64,000 nt of DNA from PGZG01 sp046292765 (lineage in GTDB: Bacteria > Pseudomonadota > Gammaproteobacteria > Pseudomonadales > Alcanivoracaceae), in NCBI GenBank assembly GCA_046292765.1, contig JBKBQA010000002.1, positions 124,001 to 188,000 of the forward strand, written 5' to 3'. Made by a program: the position numbers and the translations under genes. Under the pieces are notes generated by a model, which had not been told where the DNA came from, did no database searches, and was given only the letters and a program-made list of their open reading frames with translations. The first letter of the stretch is position 1. The number at the start of each line of letters is the position of its first letter. Below, one piece after another: positions 18,203-27,766 of this stretch.

Positions 18203-19044
18203 GTGAGAAGTTGCAGAAAGTGCTGGCCCGCAGTGGTCTTGGTTCCCGCCGTGAGCTGGAAACCTGGATTGAGGCAGGCCGGGTATCCGTTAATGGCAAG
18301 ATCGCCACGTTGGGCGATCGTGTAGAACCCGAGGATGTCATTCGCGTGGATGGCCATATCATCAGAACGAAAGCGCCTGAAGATGTTGTGCGCCGCGTTA
18401 TTGCCTATCACAAGCCGGTTGGTGAGGTGTGCTCCCGGAACGATCCGGAAGGGAGGCCGACGGTGTTTGATAATCTGCCGCGCCTGACCGGCATGCGCTG
18501 GGTGCAGGTGGGCCGACTGGATATCAACACTTCCGGTCTGTTGCTATTCACCACCGATGGTGAGCTGGCCCATCGACTGATGCACCCGTCCAATGGCTTT
18601 GTCCGTGAATATGCGGTACGGGTGCGTGGCGAGCTGACCCCGGAAAAACGTCGGGCGATGCTGGATGGGGTAATGCTGGAAGATGGCCTTTCCCGTTTTG
18701 ATAGCGTGGTCGATGCCGGCGGGGCTGAAGAGGCTGCCAATCACTGGTACAAGGTGTCGTTGACCGGCGGCAAGTACCGCGAGGTCCGTCGCCTGTTTGA
18801 ATCGCAGGAGCTGGAAGTGGCGCGACTGATCCGGGTCCGTTTTGGCGAGATCACCTTGCCGCCGCAACTCAAGGCAGGTCGCTGGATGGACCTCAGCCCG
18901 GACCAGATTGATCAGTTGGCCGGCAAGGTCGATCTGAAGGGCAAGCAGTATACCGGCCTTTATGGCCGGGCCCGGTTGCGTGGCCAGCGCAGCGACAAGA
19001 AGCCGCCTGGTAAACCGCGTCGTAACCCCTACCGCCGGGGCTGA
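18199..19044 (+). CDS. rluB: 23S rRNA pseudouridine(2605) synthase RluB
   Basis: Modifies U2605 (E. coli numbering) of 23S rRNA. An S4 RNA-binding domain is at residues 3-50 (KLQKVLARSGLGSRRELETWIEAGRV), followed by the RsuA/RluB catalytic motif with its Asp (VGRLDINTSGLLLFTTDGELAHRL). A basic C-terminal tail of about 25 residues is typical of RluB. ATG overlaps the scpB stop, as in the usual scpA-scpB-rluB order. Confidence 0.93.
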   Translation: MSEKLQKVLARSGLGSRRELETWIEAGRVSVNGKIATLGDRVEPEDVIRVDGHIIRTKAPEDVVRRVIAYHKPVGEVCSRNDPEGRPTVFDNLPRLTGMRWVQVGRLDINTSGLLLFTTDGELAHRLMHPSNGFVREYAVRVRGELTPEKRRAMLDGVMLEDGLSRFDSVVDAGGAEEAANHWYKVSLTGGKYREVRRLFESQELEVARLIRVRFGEITLPPQLKAGRWMDLSPDQIDQLAGKVDLKGKQYTGLYGRARLRGQRSDKKPPGKPRRNPYRRG

Positions 19045-19100
19045 GCCCGGCCAGCATAGTGTCACCCGGCGCTGCTGACGCTACGCTGACCACAGTCTGT

Positions 19101-19106
19101 TAGAAT
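19101..19106 (+). promoter_or_regulatory. Putative -10 element of the trpF operon
   Basis: TAGAAT, preceded by TGT, lies 22 bases before the TTG start of trpF. No convincing -35 element. No trp leader peptide or attenuator is visible in the short leader. Confidence 0.25.
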
Positions 19107-19128
19107 CGGGGCTTCTCTGGAGGCTGTC

Positions 19129-19770
19129 TTGCAACGAGTTCGCGTCAAGATCTGTGGCATCACCCGTATCGCTGACATGCAGGCGGCGGCGCGGCTGGGT
19201 GCTGACGCCATCGGTCTGGTGTTTTATCCGCCCAGCCCGAGGGTGGTGACCATCGAACAGGCTGCCGACATTTGCGATGCGACTCCCGCGTTTGTCTCCC
19301 GGGTTGGATTGTTTGTGAATCCGACCTACGAACAGGTGTGCGAGGTGCTGGAGCAGGTGCCGCTGGACATTCTCCAGTTTCACGGCGACGAACCAGCGGT
19401 ATTCTGCCGCCGCTTCAATCGCAGCTACATGAAGGCGCTGCGGATGAAGGAGGGCGTCGATGTGGCAGCGATGGCAGCGCAGTACGACGATGCCTGCGGC
19501 TTGCTGCTCGACAGCCATGTTCCCGGCATTCCCGGTGGCACGGGCCAGACCTTCGATTGGCAGCGCATTCCCGCATCGCTGCCGCAGCCATTGATTCTGG
19601 CTGGCGGTCTGGATGCACAGAATGTCACTGACGCGATCCGCATTACCCGGCCCTGGGCCGTGGATGTCAGCGGCGGCGTGGAACAGATCGATGCTGATGG
19701 CCGTCGTCATCCTGGCATCAAATCCGAAGCGGCCATGGCTGCTTTCTTTGAAGGAGTTCACCGTGTCTGA
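19129..19770 (+). CDS. trpF: Phosphoribosylanthranilate isomerase TrpF
   Basis: Third step after anthranilate in tryptophan synthesis. TIM barrel with VKICGITRIADMQAA at residues 4-18 (catalytic Cys in KICG), LQFHGDE, a GGTGQTFDW phosphate-binding motif, LAGGLDAQNV and VDVSGGVE. 213 residues. TTG start with GGAGG at good spacing (TCTGGAGGCTGTC before it). The stop overlaps the trpB start. Confidence 0.95.
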   Translation: MQRVRVKICGITRIADMQAAARLGADAIGLVFYPPSPRVVTIEQAADICDATPAFVSRVGLFVNPTYEQVCEVLEQVPLDILQFHGDEPAVFCRRFNRSYMKALRMKEGVDVAAMAAQYDDACGLLLDSHVPGIPGGTGQTFDWQRIPASLPQPLILAGGLDAQNVTDAIRITRPWAVDVSGGVEQIDADGRRHPGIKSEAAMAAFFEGVHRV

Positions 19771-20974
19771 AAAAATCGATTTTGCTGCCTTTCCCGATGC
19801 CCGCGGACACTTCGGTCGATATGGTGGCCGGTTTGTTTCAGAAACGCTGATGGCCGCGCTGGAAGACCTTGAGGCAGTCTATCTGCGCCTCAAGGATGAT
19901 TCCCAGTTCCGCGCTGATTTTGACCGTGACATGGCCCAGTATGTCGGCCGACCGTCACCGCTCTATCACGCCGAACGCCTGAGCGAGTTGGCGGGCGGTG
20001 CACAAATATGGTTGAAGCGCGAGGATCTGAACCACACCGGTGCCCACAAGGTGAACAACACCATTGGCCAGGCACTGCTGGCAAAACACATCGGCAAGCG
20101 TCGCGTGATCGCCGAAACCGGCGCCGGGCAGCATGGGGTCGCCAGCGCCACGGTGGCGGCTCGGCTCGGTCTGGAGTGTCAGGTGTACATGGGCGCTGAT
20201 GATGTCCAGCGGCAAAAACTGAATGTCTATCGTATGAAGCTGCTCGGCGCTGAGGTGATTCCGGTGACCTCCGGTTCCCGCACCCTGAAAGATGCGCTTA
20301 ATGAAGCCATGCGTGACTGGGTCACCAATGTCGATCACACCTTTTATATCATTGGCACGGTGGCGGGCCCGCACCCGTATCCGATGCTGGTACGGGACTT
20401 TCAGTCGATTATCGGTCGTGAAGCCCGCGAGCAGTGCCTGAAGCTCAACGATCGTTTGCCGGATGCGCTGGTGGCCTGCGTCGGAGGCGGGTCCAATGCC
20501 ATCGGCCTGTTCCATCCGTTCCTGAATGACGAGTCGGTGTCCATGTACGGTGTTGAGGCGGCCGGTGACGGGATTGAAACCGGCCGCCACTCAGCGCCGC
20601 TGGCTGCGGGCCGTCCTGGTGTCTTGCACGGCAACCGCACCTATCTGATGGAAAACGAGGATGGCCAAATCATCGATACCCATTCGATATCCGCCGGTCT
20701 CGATTACCCGGGTGTTGGCCCCGAGCATGCCTGGTTGAAAGACATCGGCCGGGTCAACTATGTCGGTGCCACCGATGATGAGGCGATGGCGGCGTTTCGC
20801 ACCCTGACCCAGGTCGAGGGCATTATGCCGGCGCTTGAGTCTGCCCATGCGGTGGCCTTTGCGATGAAGCTCGCCGCCACCATGGCGCCGGATCAGATCA
20901 TCGTCGTCAACCTGTCCGGTCGCGGTGACAAGGACATTCTTACCGTCGCTGCCCTCGACGGCATTTCTTTCTGA
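19763..20974 (+). CDS. trpB: Tryptophan synthase beta subunit
   Basis: PLP enzyme joining indole and serine. Starts with GTG (VSEKIDFAAFPDARGHFGRYGG), eight bases after AAGGAG, and overlaps the trpF end; the frame is open upstream inside trpF but that part is not TrpB. The PLP lysine is in HTGAHKVNNTIGQ, the phosphate loop in CVGGGSNAIG, and the C-terminal NLSGRGDKD motif is present. 403 residues. Confidence 0.97.
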   Translation: MSEKIDFAAFPDARGHFGRYGGRFVSETLMAALEDLEAVYLRLKDDSQFRADFDRDMAQYVGRPSPLYHAERLSELAGGAQIWLKREDLNHTGAHKVNNTIGQALLAKHIGKRRVIAETGAGQHGVASATVAARLGLECQVYMGADDVQRQKLNVYRMKLLGAEVIPVTSGSRTLKDALNEAMRDWVTNVDHTFYIIGTVAGPHPYPMLVRDFQSIIGREAREQCLKLNDRLPDALVACVGGGSNAIGLFHPFLNDESVSMYGVEAAGDGIETGRHSAPLAAGRPGVLHGNRTYLMENEDGQIIDTHSISAGLDYPGVGPEHAWLKDIGRVNYVGATDDEAMAAFRTLTQVEGIMPALESAHAVAFAMKLAATMAPDQIIVVNLSGRGDKDILTVAALDGISF

Positions 20975-20987
20975 AGGCGAGTCATCC

Positions 20988-21794
20988 ATGAACCGTATTG
21001 CTGCACGTTTTGCTGAACTGGCCGCCTCGGGTCGAAAGGCCCTGATTCCTTACGTTACCGCCGGCGATCCTGCGCCTGAGGTGACGCTGCCGCTGCTGCA
21101 TGCCATGGTCGAAGCTGGTGCCGATGTGATTGAGCTGGGCATGCCGTTTTCCGATCCGATGGCCGATGGTCCCGTGATCCAGCTGGCCTGCGAAAGGTCC
21201 CTTGCCGGTGGCACCTCGGTCCGCACTGTGCTGGACACCGTGGCCCGTTTTCGCGACACCGACAAGACCACGCCGATCGTGCTGATGGGGTACCTCAACC
21301 CGGTCGAGGCGATGGGCTACGAGACCTTCACCCGTCGTTGTGCCGAGGTCGGTGTCGACGGCGTGCTGCTGGTCGACCTGCCGCCGGAAGAGGCGGTGGA
21401 CGTGGCGCCGGTTTTCCGTGTGCGCGACATTGATCTGGTGTTTCTGGTGGCGCCGACCACCACCGAGGCACGCATGGAGCTGATCAGTCAGGCCGGCAGT
21501 GGCTACCTCTATTATGTGTCCCTGAAGGGTGTCACCGGCGCCGCGACGCTGGATCCGGTCGAAGTGGCAGCGCGGGTGGAAACAATTCGCAAACACGCCA
21601 AATTGCCGATCGGCGTAGGCTTTGGTATCAAGGACGCTGAATCCGCCCGGCTGGTGTCGAAAGTGGCCGACGGAGTGGTGGTGGGAAGCGCGCTGGTGCA
21701 GCAGATTGCCGACAATGCCGACTCCCCCGCCGTAATCCCGGAAAAAGTGTCCGCCATACTGAGGTCCATGCGCGCAGCGATGGATCAGGGCTGA
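20988..21794 (+). CDS. trpA: Tryptophan synthase alpha subunit
   Basis: Cleaves indole-3-glycerol phosphate and feeds indole to TrpB. TIM barrel with ALIPYVTAGDP, the catalytic region VIELGMPFSDPMADGPVIQ, DGVLLVDLPPEE, and GVGFGIKD phosphate binding. ATG 20988 follows trpB by 13 bases and matches the usual N-terminus (MNRIAARFAEL). 268 residues. Confidence 0.97.
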   Translation: MNRIAARFAELAASGRKALIPYVTAGDPAPEVTLPLLHAMVEAGADVIELGMPFSDPMADGPVIQLACERSLAGGTSVRTVLDTVARFRDTDKTTPIVLMGYLNPVEAMGYETFTRRCAEVGVDGVLLVDLPPEEAVDVAPVFRVRDIDLVFLVAPTTTEARMELISQAGSGYLYYVSLKGVTGAATLDPVEVAARVETIRKHAKLPIGVGFGIKDAESARLVSKVADGVVVGSALVQQIADNADSPAVIPEKVSAILRSMRAAMDQG

Positions 21795-21821
21795 CCCGGC
21801 AATCAGACGGAGCTAGGCAAG

Positions 21822-22700
21822 ATGAGCGGTGGTAACTGGCTGGAAAAGATTCTGCCCTCGGTTCGCAAGGCCGATAACGACAGCCGTCGGGCCAATGTCC
21901 CGGAGGGACTGTGGCGCAAGTGTCCCCGATGCGACAGTGTCATCTACCAGCCGGAGCTGGAGCGTAATCAGGATGTCTGCCCGAAATGCCAGCATCACCT
22001 GCGCATTGGCGCCCGGGCGCGGCTTGCCCTGTTTCTGGATGAGGGGCCACAGAGCGAAATCGGTGCCGATATCGAGCCGGTGGACCGACTCAAGTTCAAG
22101 GACTCCAAAAAGTACAAGGATCGCTTGAGCGCGGCCCAGAAGGATACTGGTGAGAAAGATGCGCTGGTGGTGCTGCGTGGCAAGGTCAATGGACTGCCGG
22201 TGGTGGCGGCCGCGTTCGAGTTCAACTTCATGGGTGGCTCCATGGGCTCGGTGGTCGGGGAGCGTTTTCTGCGAGCCGTTGATGTCTGTCTGGATAATCG
22301 CCTGCCATTTGTCTGCTTTGCCGCCAGCGGTGGTGCGCGGATGCAGGAAGCACTGTTTTCGCTGATGCAAATGGCGCGTACCAGTGCCGCGCTGCAGCGG
22401 ATGCGCGATGCCGGCCTGCCATTTATTTCGGTGCTGACCGACCCGGTTTATGGCGGCGTCTCGGCGTCGCTGGCCATGCTGGGTGATATCAACGTGGCGG
22501 AGCCGGGTGCCCTGATCGGTTTTGCCGGTCCGCGGGTGATTGAGCAGACCGTTCGGCAGAAATTGCCGGAAGGCTTTCAGCGCAGCGAGTTCCTGCTTGA
22601 TCATGGTGCCATCGACATGATCGTCCACCGTCGTGACATGAAGGACACCCTCCATCGTCTGCTCGCCAACTTGACCCACGCGCCGTTGCCTGCTGCCTGA
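21822..22700 (+). CDS. accD: Acetyl-CoA carboxylase carboxyltransferase subunit beta
   Basis: Carboxyltransferase beta subunit for malonyl-CoA formation. An N-terminal zinc ribbon (CPRCDSV ... CPKCQHH) is followed by the crotonase-like domain with FMGGSMGSVVGER, FAASGGARMQEALFSLMQMA and LTDPVYGGVSASLA. 292 residues. Directly followed by folC with no gap, the order also seen in E. coli and Pseudomonas. Confidence 0.97.
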   Translation: MSGGNWLEKILPSVRKADNDSRRANVPEGLWRKCPRCDSVIYQPELERNQDVCPKCQHHLRIGARARLALFLDEGPQSEIGADIEPVDRLKFKDSKKYKDRLSAAQKDTGEKDALVVLRGKVNGLPVVAAAFEFNFMGGSMGSVVGERFLRAVDVCLDNRLPFVCFAASGGARMQEALFSLMQMARTSAALQRMRDAGLPFISVLTDPVYGGVSASLAMLGDINVAEPGALIGFAGPRVIEQTVRQKLPEGFQRSEFLLDHGAIDMIVHRRDMKDTLHRLLANLTHAPLPAA

Positions 22701-23924
22701 ATGGAGCTGGACGACTGGCTGGCGCGGATCGAGCGCCTTCACCCCAGGGAAATCGAGCTCGGCCTTGGACGCATCCGGGTGGTGGCAGAGCGCCTGGGAG
22801 TAGTCAGCTTCGACTGCCCCGTAGTCACCGTTGCTGGCACCAATGGCAAAGGCTCCACCGTTACCCTGATCGAGCAACTTGCTCGGGCCGCAGGCAAGCG
22901 CACCGCCCTCTATACCTCACCGCACCTGTTCCGCTTCAACGAACGAATTCGCCTTGATGGTGAGCCGGTGGCTGATGCCAACCTCTGTCGCGCCTTCGAG
23001 CAGGTCGAGCAGGCCCGGGCCGAGGTGGCGCTGACCTATTTCGAGTTCACCACACTGGCGGCATTCTGGCTATTCAAGCGGGCGCAGCCGGATCTGGTGG
23101 TGCTGGAGGTGGGGCTGGGCGGGCGTCTCGATGCGGTGAATCTTATCGATGCGGATGTCGCGGTGATTACCTCCATTGGTCTTGATCATCAGGATTGGCT
23201 GGGGCATGACCGTGAGCAGATCGGCCGCGAGAAGGCCGGCATTCTTCGGCCGGGGCGGCCATTGCTGTTTGCCGCCCTCGACATGCCGGACAGTGTCGGC
23301 GAGGCGGCCCGCGAGGGACAGGCGCTGCTGATGCGTGCTGGCCGAGAGTTTGGCATCGATGGCAGCGGGCTTTTCTGGCAGCAGGACGATGCCTGCCGCA
23401 ATCTTCCTCTGACTGCCTCGGTGGCGTTGGGTGAAGACAATCTGGCCGTCGCCGTGCAGGCGCTGGCACTGCTGCGGGCCTTGCCCGACAGCTGGCCGCA
23501 GCTGGCCTGTCAGGCACGGCTGGCGGGGCGCTGCCAGCGTGTTCAGGTGGATGGCGTCGACTGGTATTTCGACGTTGGCCATAACCGCGAAGCCCTGCAG
23601 CGATTTCGCCAACTGTTGCCGGCGCCGGTTGGCCGGCGCAGGGCCCTGTGTGCGATGCTGGCGGACAAGCCCGCTGGCGAGGTGCTAGCCGATTTCGCCG
23701 CCAGTGTTGACCACTGGTATCTGGCCGGCCTTGGCGGGCCTCGGGGACGATCGGCAGCGTCACTGCAGGCATTGATGGCTGGGGCAGGGCAGGGCTTCGC
23801 GTCCGTGGCAAATGCGGTATCGGCGCTGAGAGCGACGCAACAGCCCGATGATCAGGTTTTGGTGTTTGGCTCATTTCATACCGTGGCGGAAGCTGCCGAG
23901 GCAGCGGGGGTGACACTGACATGA
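22701..23924 (+). CDS. folC: Folylpolyglutamate / dihydrofolate synthase FolC
   Basis: Mur-ligase-fold enzyme adding glutamate to dihydropteroate and folates. P-loop VAGTNGKGSTVTLIE near residue 45, the TSPHLFRFNERI motif, EVGLGGRLDAVN and ITSIGLDHQDWLG. 407 residues. Its ATG abuts the accD stop; its stop overlaps the SPOR gene. Confidence 0.95.
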   Translation: MELDDWLARIERLHPREIELGLGRIRVVAERLGVVSFDCPVVTVAGTNGKGSTVTLIEQLARAAGKRTALYTSPHLFRFNERIRLDGEPVADANLCRAFEQVEQARAEVALTYFEFTTLAAFWLFKRAQPDLVVLEVGLGGRLDAVNLIDADVAVITSIGLDHQDWLGHDREQIGREKAGILRPGRPLLFAALDMPDSVGEAAREGQALLMRAGREFGIDGSGLFWQQDDACRNLPLTASVALGEDNLAVAVQALALLRALPDSWPQLACQARLAGRCQRVQVDGVDWYFDVGHNREALQRFRQLLPAPVGRRRALCAMLADKPAGEVLADFAASVDHWYLAGLGGPRGRSAASLQALMAGAGQGFASVANAVSALRATQQPDDQVLVFGSFHTVAEAAEAAGVTLT

Positions 23925-24439
23925 AGTCGCGGCTGCAACACAAGCTGGTGGCGCTGGTACTGTTGTTGCTGATGCTGGCCATGCTGGCGCCGCTGATCCT
24001 GCGGGAACCGACCCGTCCCGGCGTGGTGCTTGATCTGACCATTCCGCCGCTACCGGCTCTGGATACTCCCGATGCATCTCCGCCGGTGTCGCTGGACGAG
24101 CAGCGCCGGGTGGACGCCGCCATCGACGCGGCCAGAGCCGACGTTCGGCTACAGGCAGAATCGGTCGGTGAGCCGGTTCTGTCGGCAGACTCCCTGCCGG
24201 TACCGGTGGCCTGGGCAGTGCTGGTCACCGTATTCCCGGCCGAAGCCGAAGCCCGGGCAATGCAGCACGCGCTGCTGGAGGCGGAATACCGCAGTTACGT
24301 GCAGGCAGTGGCCGGGTCTGGCTGGCAGGTACTGGTGGGGCCGGAGCTGGAACGTAATCGCGCCGAGGCCAGCCGTGAACGGTTGCGCCACGATTCGCGC
24401 TTTGCCCTTGATACGCAGGTGGTGCCGTTCAAACCCTGA
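23921..24439 (+). CDS. SPOR domain inner-membrane protein (DedD-like)
   Basis: 172 residues. A cytoplasmic tip, one helix at about residues 8-28 (LVALVLLLLMLAMLAPLIL), a Pro-rich linker, then a C-terminal SPOR-type domain (WAVLVTVFPAEAEARAMQHALLEAEY and GWQVLVGPELERNRAEASRERL). SPOR domains bind denuded septal peptidoglycan, so a division-site role is likely. Position between folC and cvpA is that of dedD. Confidence 0.88.
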   Translation: MKSRLQHKLVALVLLLLMLAMLAPLILREPTRPGVVLDLTIPPLPALDTPDASPPVSLDEQRRVDAAIDAARADVRLQAESVGEPVLSADSLPVPVAWAVLVTVFPAEAEARAMQHALLEAEYRSYVQAVAGSGWQVLVGPELERNRAEASRERLRHDSRFALDTQVVPFKP

Positions 24440-24494
24440 CCGCGCTGCTCCCTTTCTGCTACCATGACGCCCTTCTCCGGCGCCCGTCCTGTCC

Positions 24495-24989
24495 ATGAAT
24501 GTTGCTGATGCCCTGATCCTGCTGGTGATTGCTGTTTCGGCCCTGATCAGCCTGCGCCGCGGCTTCACCCGGGAGGCGTTTTCGCTGGCGGCCTGGGTTG
24601 CGGCTTTCATTGTGGCGAGGTTGTTTGGTCCCGGTCTGGAGCTGATGCTGGAGAACAGTATCGAGATCCCAAGCGTGCGCATGGCGACCGCATTCGGGCT
24701 GTTGTTCGCGGCCACTCTGGTGGTGGGTGCGCTGATCAACCACCTGCTTGGCGAGCTGGTGCGGGTCACCGGCCTGTCGGCCACCGATCGTCTGTTCGGC
24801 ATGGCCTTTGGTGCCGTCCGTGGAGTGGTGCTGGTGGTGGTGCTGGTGGCGGTTGGTGGTCATGTTTTTGCTGCGGATGCCTGGTGGCATGAATCCACTC
24901 TGGTGCCGCATTTTGCCTTGCTGGAAGACTGGACACGGACTGTTGCTGCGGAGCTTGCCGCATTCATCATCCAAATCGGATCAGCCTAG
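24495..24989 (+). CDS. cvpA: CvpA family membrane protein
   Basis: 164-residue protein with four predicted helices, starting MNVADALILLVIAVSALISLRRG, which is characteristic of CvpA (colicin V production protein family). The GTLEAF-like central region and acidic/tryptophan-rich tail fit. It lies 12 bases before purF, the standard arrangement. Its molecular role remains poorly defined. Confidence 0.92.
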   Translation: MNVADALILLVIAVSALISLRRGFTREAFSLAAWVAAFIVARLFGPGLELMLENSIEIPSVRMATAFGLLFAATLVVGALINHLLGELVRVTGLSATDRLFGMAFGAVRGVVLVVVLVAVGGHVFAADAWWHESTLVPHFALLEDWTRTVAAELAAFIIQIGSA

Positions 24990-25001
24990 GGGACAGGTTA
25001 C

Positions 25002-26531
25002 ATGTGCGGAATTGTCGGTATCGTCGGTCGTTCTTTCGTCAATCAGACGATTTATGACGGCCTGACTGTGTTGCAGCATCGTGGTCAGGATGCTGCGGGT
25101 ATCGTTACCTGTGATGGCGACCGGCTGTTTCTGCGCAAGGACAATGGCATGGTGCGCGACGTGTTCCGCAGTCGGCACATGCGTCGTCTGGTCGGCAATA
25201 TGGGCATCGGCCACGTTCGCTACCCCACCGCCGGCACGGCCAGTTCCGCCGAGGCACAGCCGTTTTATGTCAACTCGCCCTACGGCATCACGCTGGCGCA
25301 TAACGGCAACCTGACCAATGCCACCGCGCTCGCGGAAGATATTTATCGGGCCGATCTTCGCCATATCAATACTTCCTCGGACTCCGAGGTATTGCTCAAC
25401 GTGTTCGCGCACGAGCTGCAGCAGCTTGGCAAGCTGGTGCCGCAGCCGGATGATATTTTTGAGGCAGTGTCCCGGGTGCATGGGCGGGTCGAGGGTGCCT
25501 ATGCGGTGATTGCGATGATTACCGGTTACGGCATTTTGGCGTTCCGTGATCCCCACGGCATCCGTCCAGTGTGCTACGGTCGTCGTGATACACCGGATGG
25601 CCCGGAATACATGATTGCCTCGGAAAGCGTCGCCTTGTCCGGGGTTGGCTTTCATCTGGTGCGCGATCTGGAGCCGGGGGAGGCGATTTACATCAGCGCC
25701 GAGGGCGAGGTCTATACCCGCCAGTGCGTCGCCAATGCCCGCCTCACTCCGTGTATTTTCGAGCATGTCTATCTGGCTCGTCCGGACTCGATCATAGATG
25801 GCATTTCCGTCTACAAGGCACGCCTGCGCATGGGCGAGAAGCTGGCGGAGAAAATTCTGCGGGAGTGGGCCGACCACGACATTGATGTGGTGATTCCGAT
25901 TCCCGACACCAGCCGTACTGCCGCCCTTCAGATGGCCTATGTGCTGGGCGTGAAGTATCGCGAGGGTTTCATCAAGAATCGCTATATCGGCCGCACCTTC
26001 ATTATGCCGGGGCAGCAGCAGCGGAAAAAATCAGTGCGCCAGAAGCTTAATGCTATCGAGCTTGAGTTTTCCGGCAAGAATGTTCTGCTGGTGGATGATT
26101 CCATTGTCCGTGGCACCACCTGCAACGAGATCATCCAGATGGCCCGCGAGGCCGGCGCCAACAGGGTCTATTTCGCCTCGGCGGCGCCGCAGGTGATCTA
26201 TCCCAATGTCTACGGTATTGACATGCCTGCTGCCAGTGAACTGATTGCCCACGGTCGCTCGGACGACGAGATCTGCACCCTGATTGGTGCTGATCGGCTG
26301 GTCTTTCAGGATCTCCCGGATCTGGTTGCGGCGTGCCGGGAGGGAAATCCGGCTATTGAAGAGTTTGATTGCTCGGTGTTTGATGGTCGCTACATCGCCG
26401 GTTGTATTGATCGTAGCTATCTGGATCGGCTGGAAAAGCAGCGCAACGACACCGTCAAGCAGAAGAAGAGTCGTGAACGTGCGGCAGCCCTGGCCAGCAA
26501 CGAAACGGTGGATCTGCACAACGCCAACTGA
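25002..26531 (+). CDS. purF: Amidophosphoribosyltransferase PurF
   Basis: First committed step of purine synthesis (PRPP + glutamine). The N-terminal nucleophile is Cys2 (MCGIVGIVG), with GIGHVRYPTAGT and AHNGNLTNA in the glutaminase domain. The C-terminal phosphoribosyltransferase domain has the PRPP loop NVLLVDDSIVRGTT. 509 residues. Strong purine-rich context (GGGGAC) before the ATG. Confidence 0.97.
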   Translation: MCGIVGIVGRSFVNQTIYDGLTVLQHRGQDAAGIVTCDGDRLFLRKDNGMVRDVFRSRHMRRLVGNMGIGHVRYPTAGTASSAEAQPFYVNSPYGITLAHNGNLTNATALAEDIYRADLRHINTSSDSEVLLNVFAHELQQLGKLVPQPDDIFEAVSRVHGRVEGAYAVIAMITGYGILAFRDPHGIRPVCYGRRDTPDGPEYMIASESVALSGVGFHLVRDLEPGEAIYISAEGEVYTRQCVANARLTPCIFEHVYLARPDSIIDGISVYKARLRMGEKLAEKILREWADHDIDVVIPIPDTSRTAALQMAYVLGVKYREGFIKNRYIGRTFIMPGQQQRKKSVRQKLNAIELEFSGKNVLLVDDSIVRGTTCNEIIQMAREAGANRVYFASAAPQVIYPNVYGIDMPAASELIAHGRSDDEICTLIGADRLVFQDLPDLVAACREGNPAIEEFDCSVFDGRYIAGCIDRSYLDRLEKQRNDTVKQKKSRERAAALASNETVDLHNAN

Positions 26532-26546
26532 GGCAGGAATCAATAC

Positions 26547-27764
26547 ATGAGCAAGCGGCGTCTGCCCGAGAATCTGACCGTTGAAACCCTGGCGATCCGC
26601 GCCGCCGAGCTCCGCACCGATGAAATGGCTCACTCCGAGGCGCTGTTTCTGACCTCGAGCTTTGTCTACGAGAGTGCAGCCCAGGCGGCCGCACGGTTTG
26701 CTGGCACCGAGCCGGGCAATATCTACTCGCGGTTTACCAATCCCACTGTGCGGTCCTTCGAGGAACGTCTCGCTGCCCTTGAAGGGGGTGAGCAGTGTGT
26801 CGCCTTCGCGTCCGGCATGGCGGCCATCACGGCCCTGTTCATGGCTTGCCTGAAGCCGGGCGATCATATCCTCAGTTCGCGTAGCCTGTTCGGTACCACG
26901 CATGTGCTGTATGACAAATACCTGCGCAAGTTTGGTATTGAAGTGACGTTGGTAGACATCGCCGATCTCGATCAGTGGCGTGCAGAGTTACGTCCGGAGA
27001 CCCGGTTCCTGTTCGTTGAAACGCCATCCAATCCACTTGCCGAGGTCGCCGACATTGCCGCGCTGGCCGCATTGGCTCATGGTGCGGGTGCGAAGCTTGT
27101 TGTTGATAACTGCTTTTGCACGCCCGCATTGCAACGGCCGCTGGAGCTGGGGGCCGATATCATCATTCACAGTGCCACCAAGTATCTGGATGGCCAGGGT
27201 CGCTGTCTCGGTGGTGCTGTGGTGGGCCGGGCTGCCGATATGGCAGAGGTGTACGGTTATCTGCGTACTGCGGGCGCGACCCTCAGCGCTTTTAACGCCT
27301 GGGTATTCCTGAAGGGCCTCGAAACCCTGTCGCTGCGCATGAAGGCACACTCAGCCAATGCCCTGGCGCTGGCCCAGTGGCTGCAACAGCAGCCGGGAAT
27401 CGACCGGGTTCATTACGCTGGCTTGACGGACCATCCGCATCATGGGCTAGCCAGCCGGCAACAGCGGGCCTTTGGCGGCGTGCTGTCGTTTCAGGTGCGG
27501 GACGCGGCAGGGCAGGCAGATCGCGAGGCGGCCTGGCGTTTTATTGATGCTACGCAGCTGGTCTCGATTACCGCCAATCTGGGCGACGTCAAAACCACCA
27601 TCACCCATCCGGGCAGCACCACCCACGGTCGGGTGGCAGAAGACGAAAAACGTCGTGCCGGCATCACCGACAATCTGATTCGTGTCGCGGTGGGGCTAGA
27701 GCATATCGATGATTTGCAGGCAGACATGCAGCGCGGGCTGGCTGCACTCGGCCACCAGGAGTAA
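26547..27764 (+). CDS. metZ: O-succinylhomoserine sulfhydrylase
   Basis: PLP enzyme converting O-succinylhomoserine and sulfide to homocysteine. Cys/Met metabolism fold with SALFLTSSFVYESAAQA, YSRFTNPTV, the FASGMAAITALFMACL region and the PLP lysine in SATKYLDGQGR. 405 residues. Location directly after purF is that of Pseudomonas metZ, which favours MetZ over MetB/MetC. Confidence 0.93.
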   Translation: MSKRRLPENLTVETLAIRAAELRTDEMAHSEALFLTSSFVYESAAQAAARFAGTEPGNIYSRFTNPTVRSFEERLAALEGGEQCVAFASGMAAITALFMACLKPGDHILSSRSLFGTTHVLYDKYLRKFGIEVTLVDIADLDQWRAELRPETRFLFVETPSNPLAEVADIAALAALAHGAGAKLVVDNCFCTPALQRPLELGADIIIHSATKYLDGQGRCLGGAVVGRAADMAEVYGYLRTAGATLSAFNAWVFLKGLETLSLRMKAHSANALALAQWLQQQPGIDRVHYAGLTDHPHHGLASRQQRAFGGVLSFQVRDAAGQADREAAWRFIDATQLVSITANLGDVKTTITHPGSTTHGRVAEDEKRRAGITDNLIRVAVGLEHIDDLQADMQRGLAALGHQE

Positions 27765-27766
27765 AC

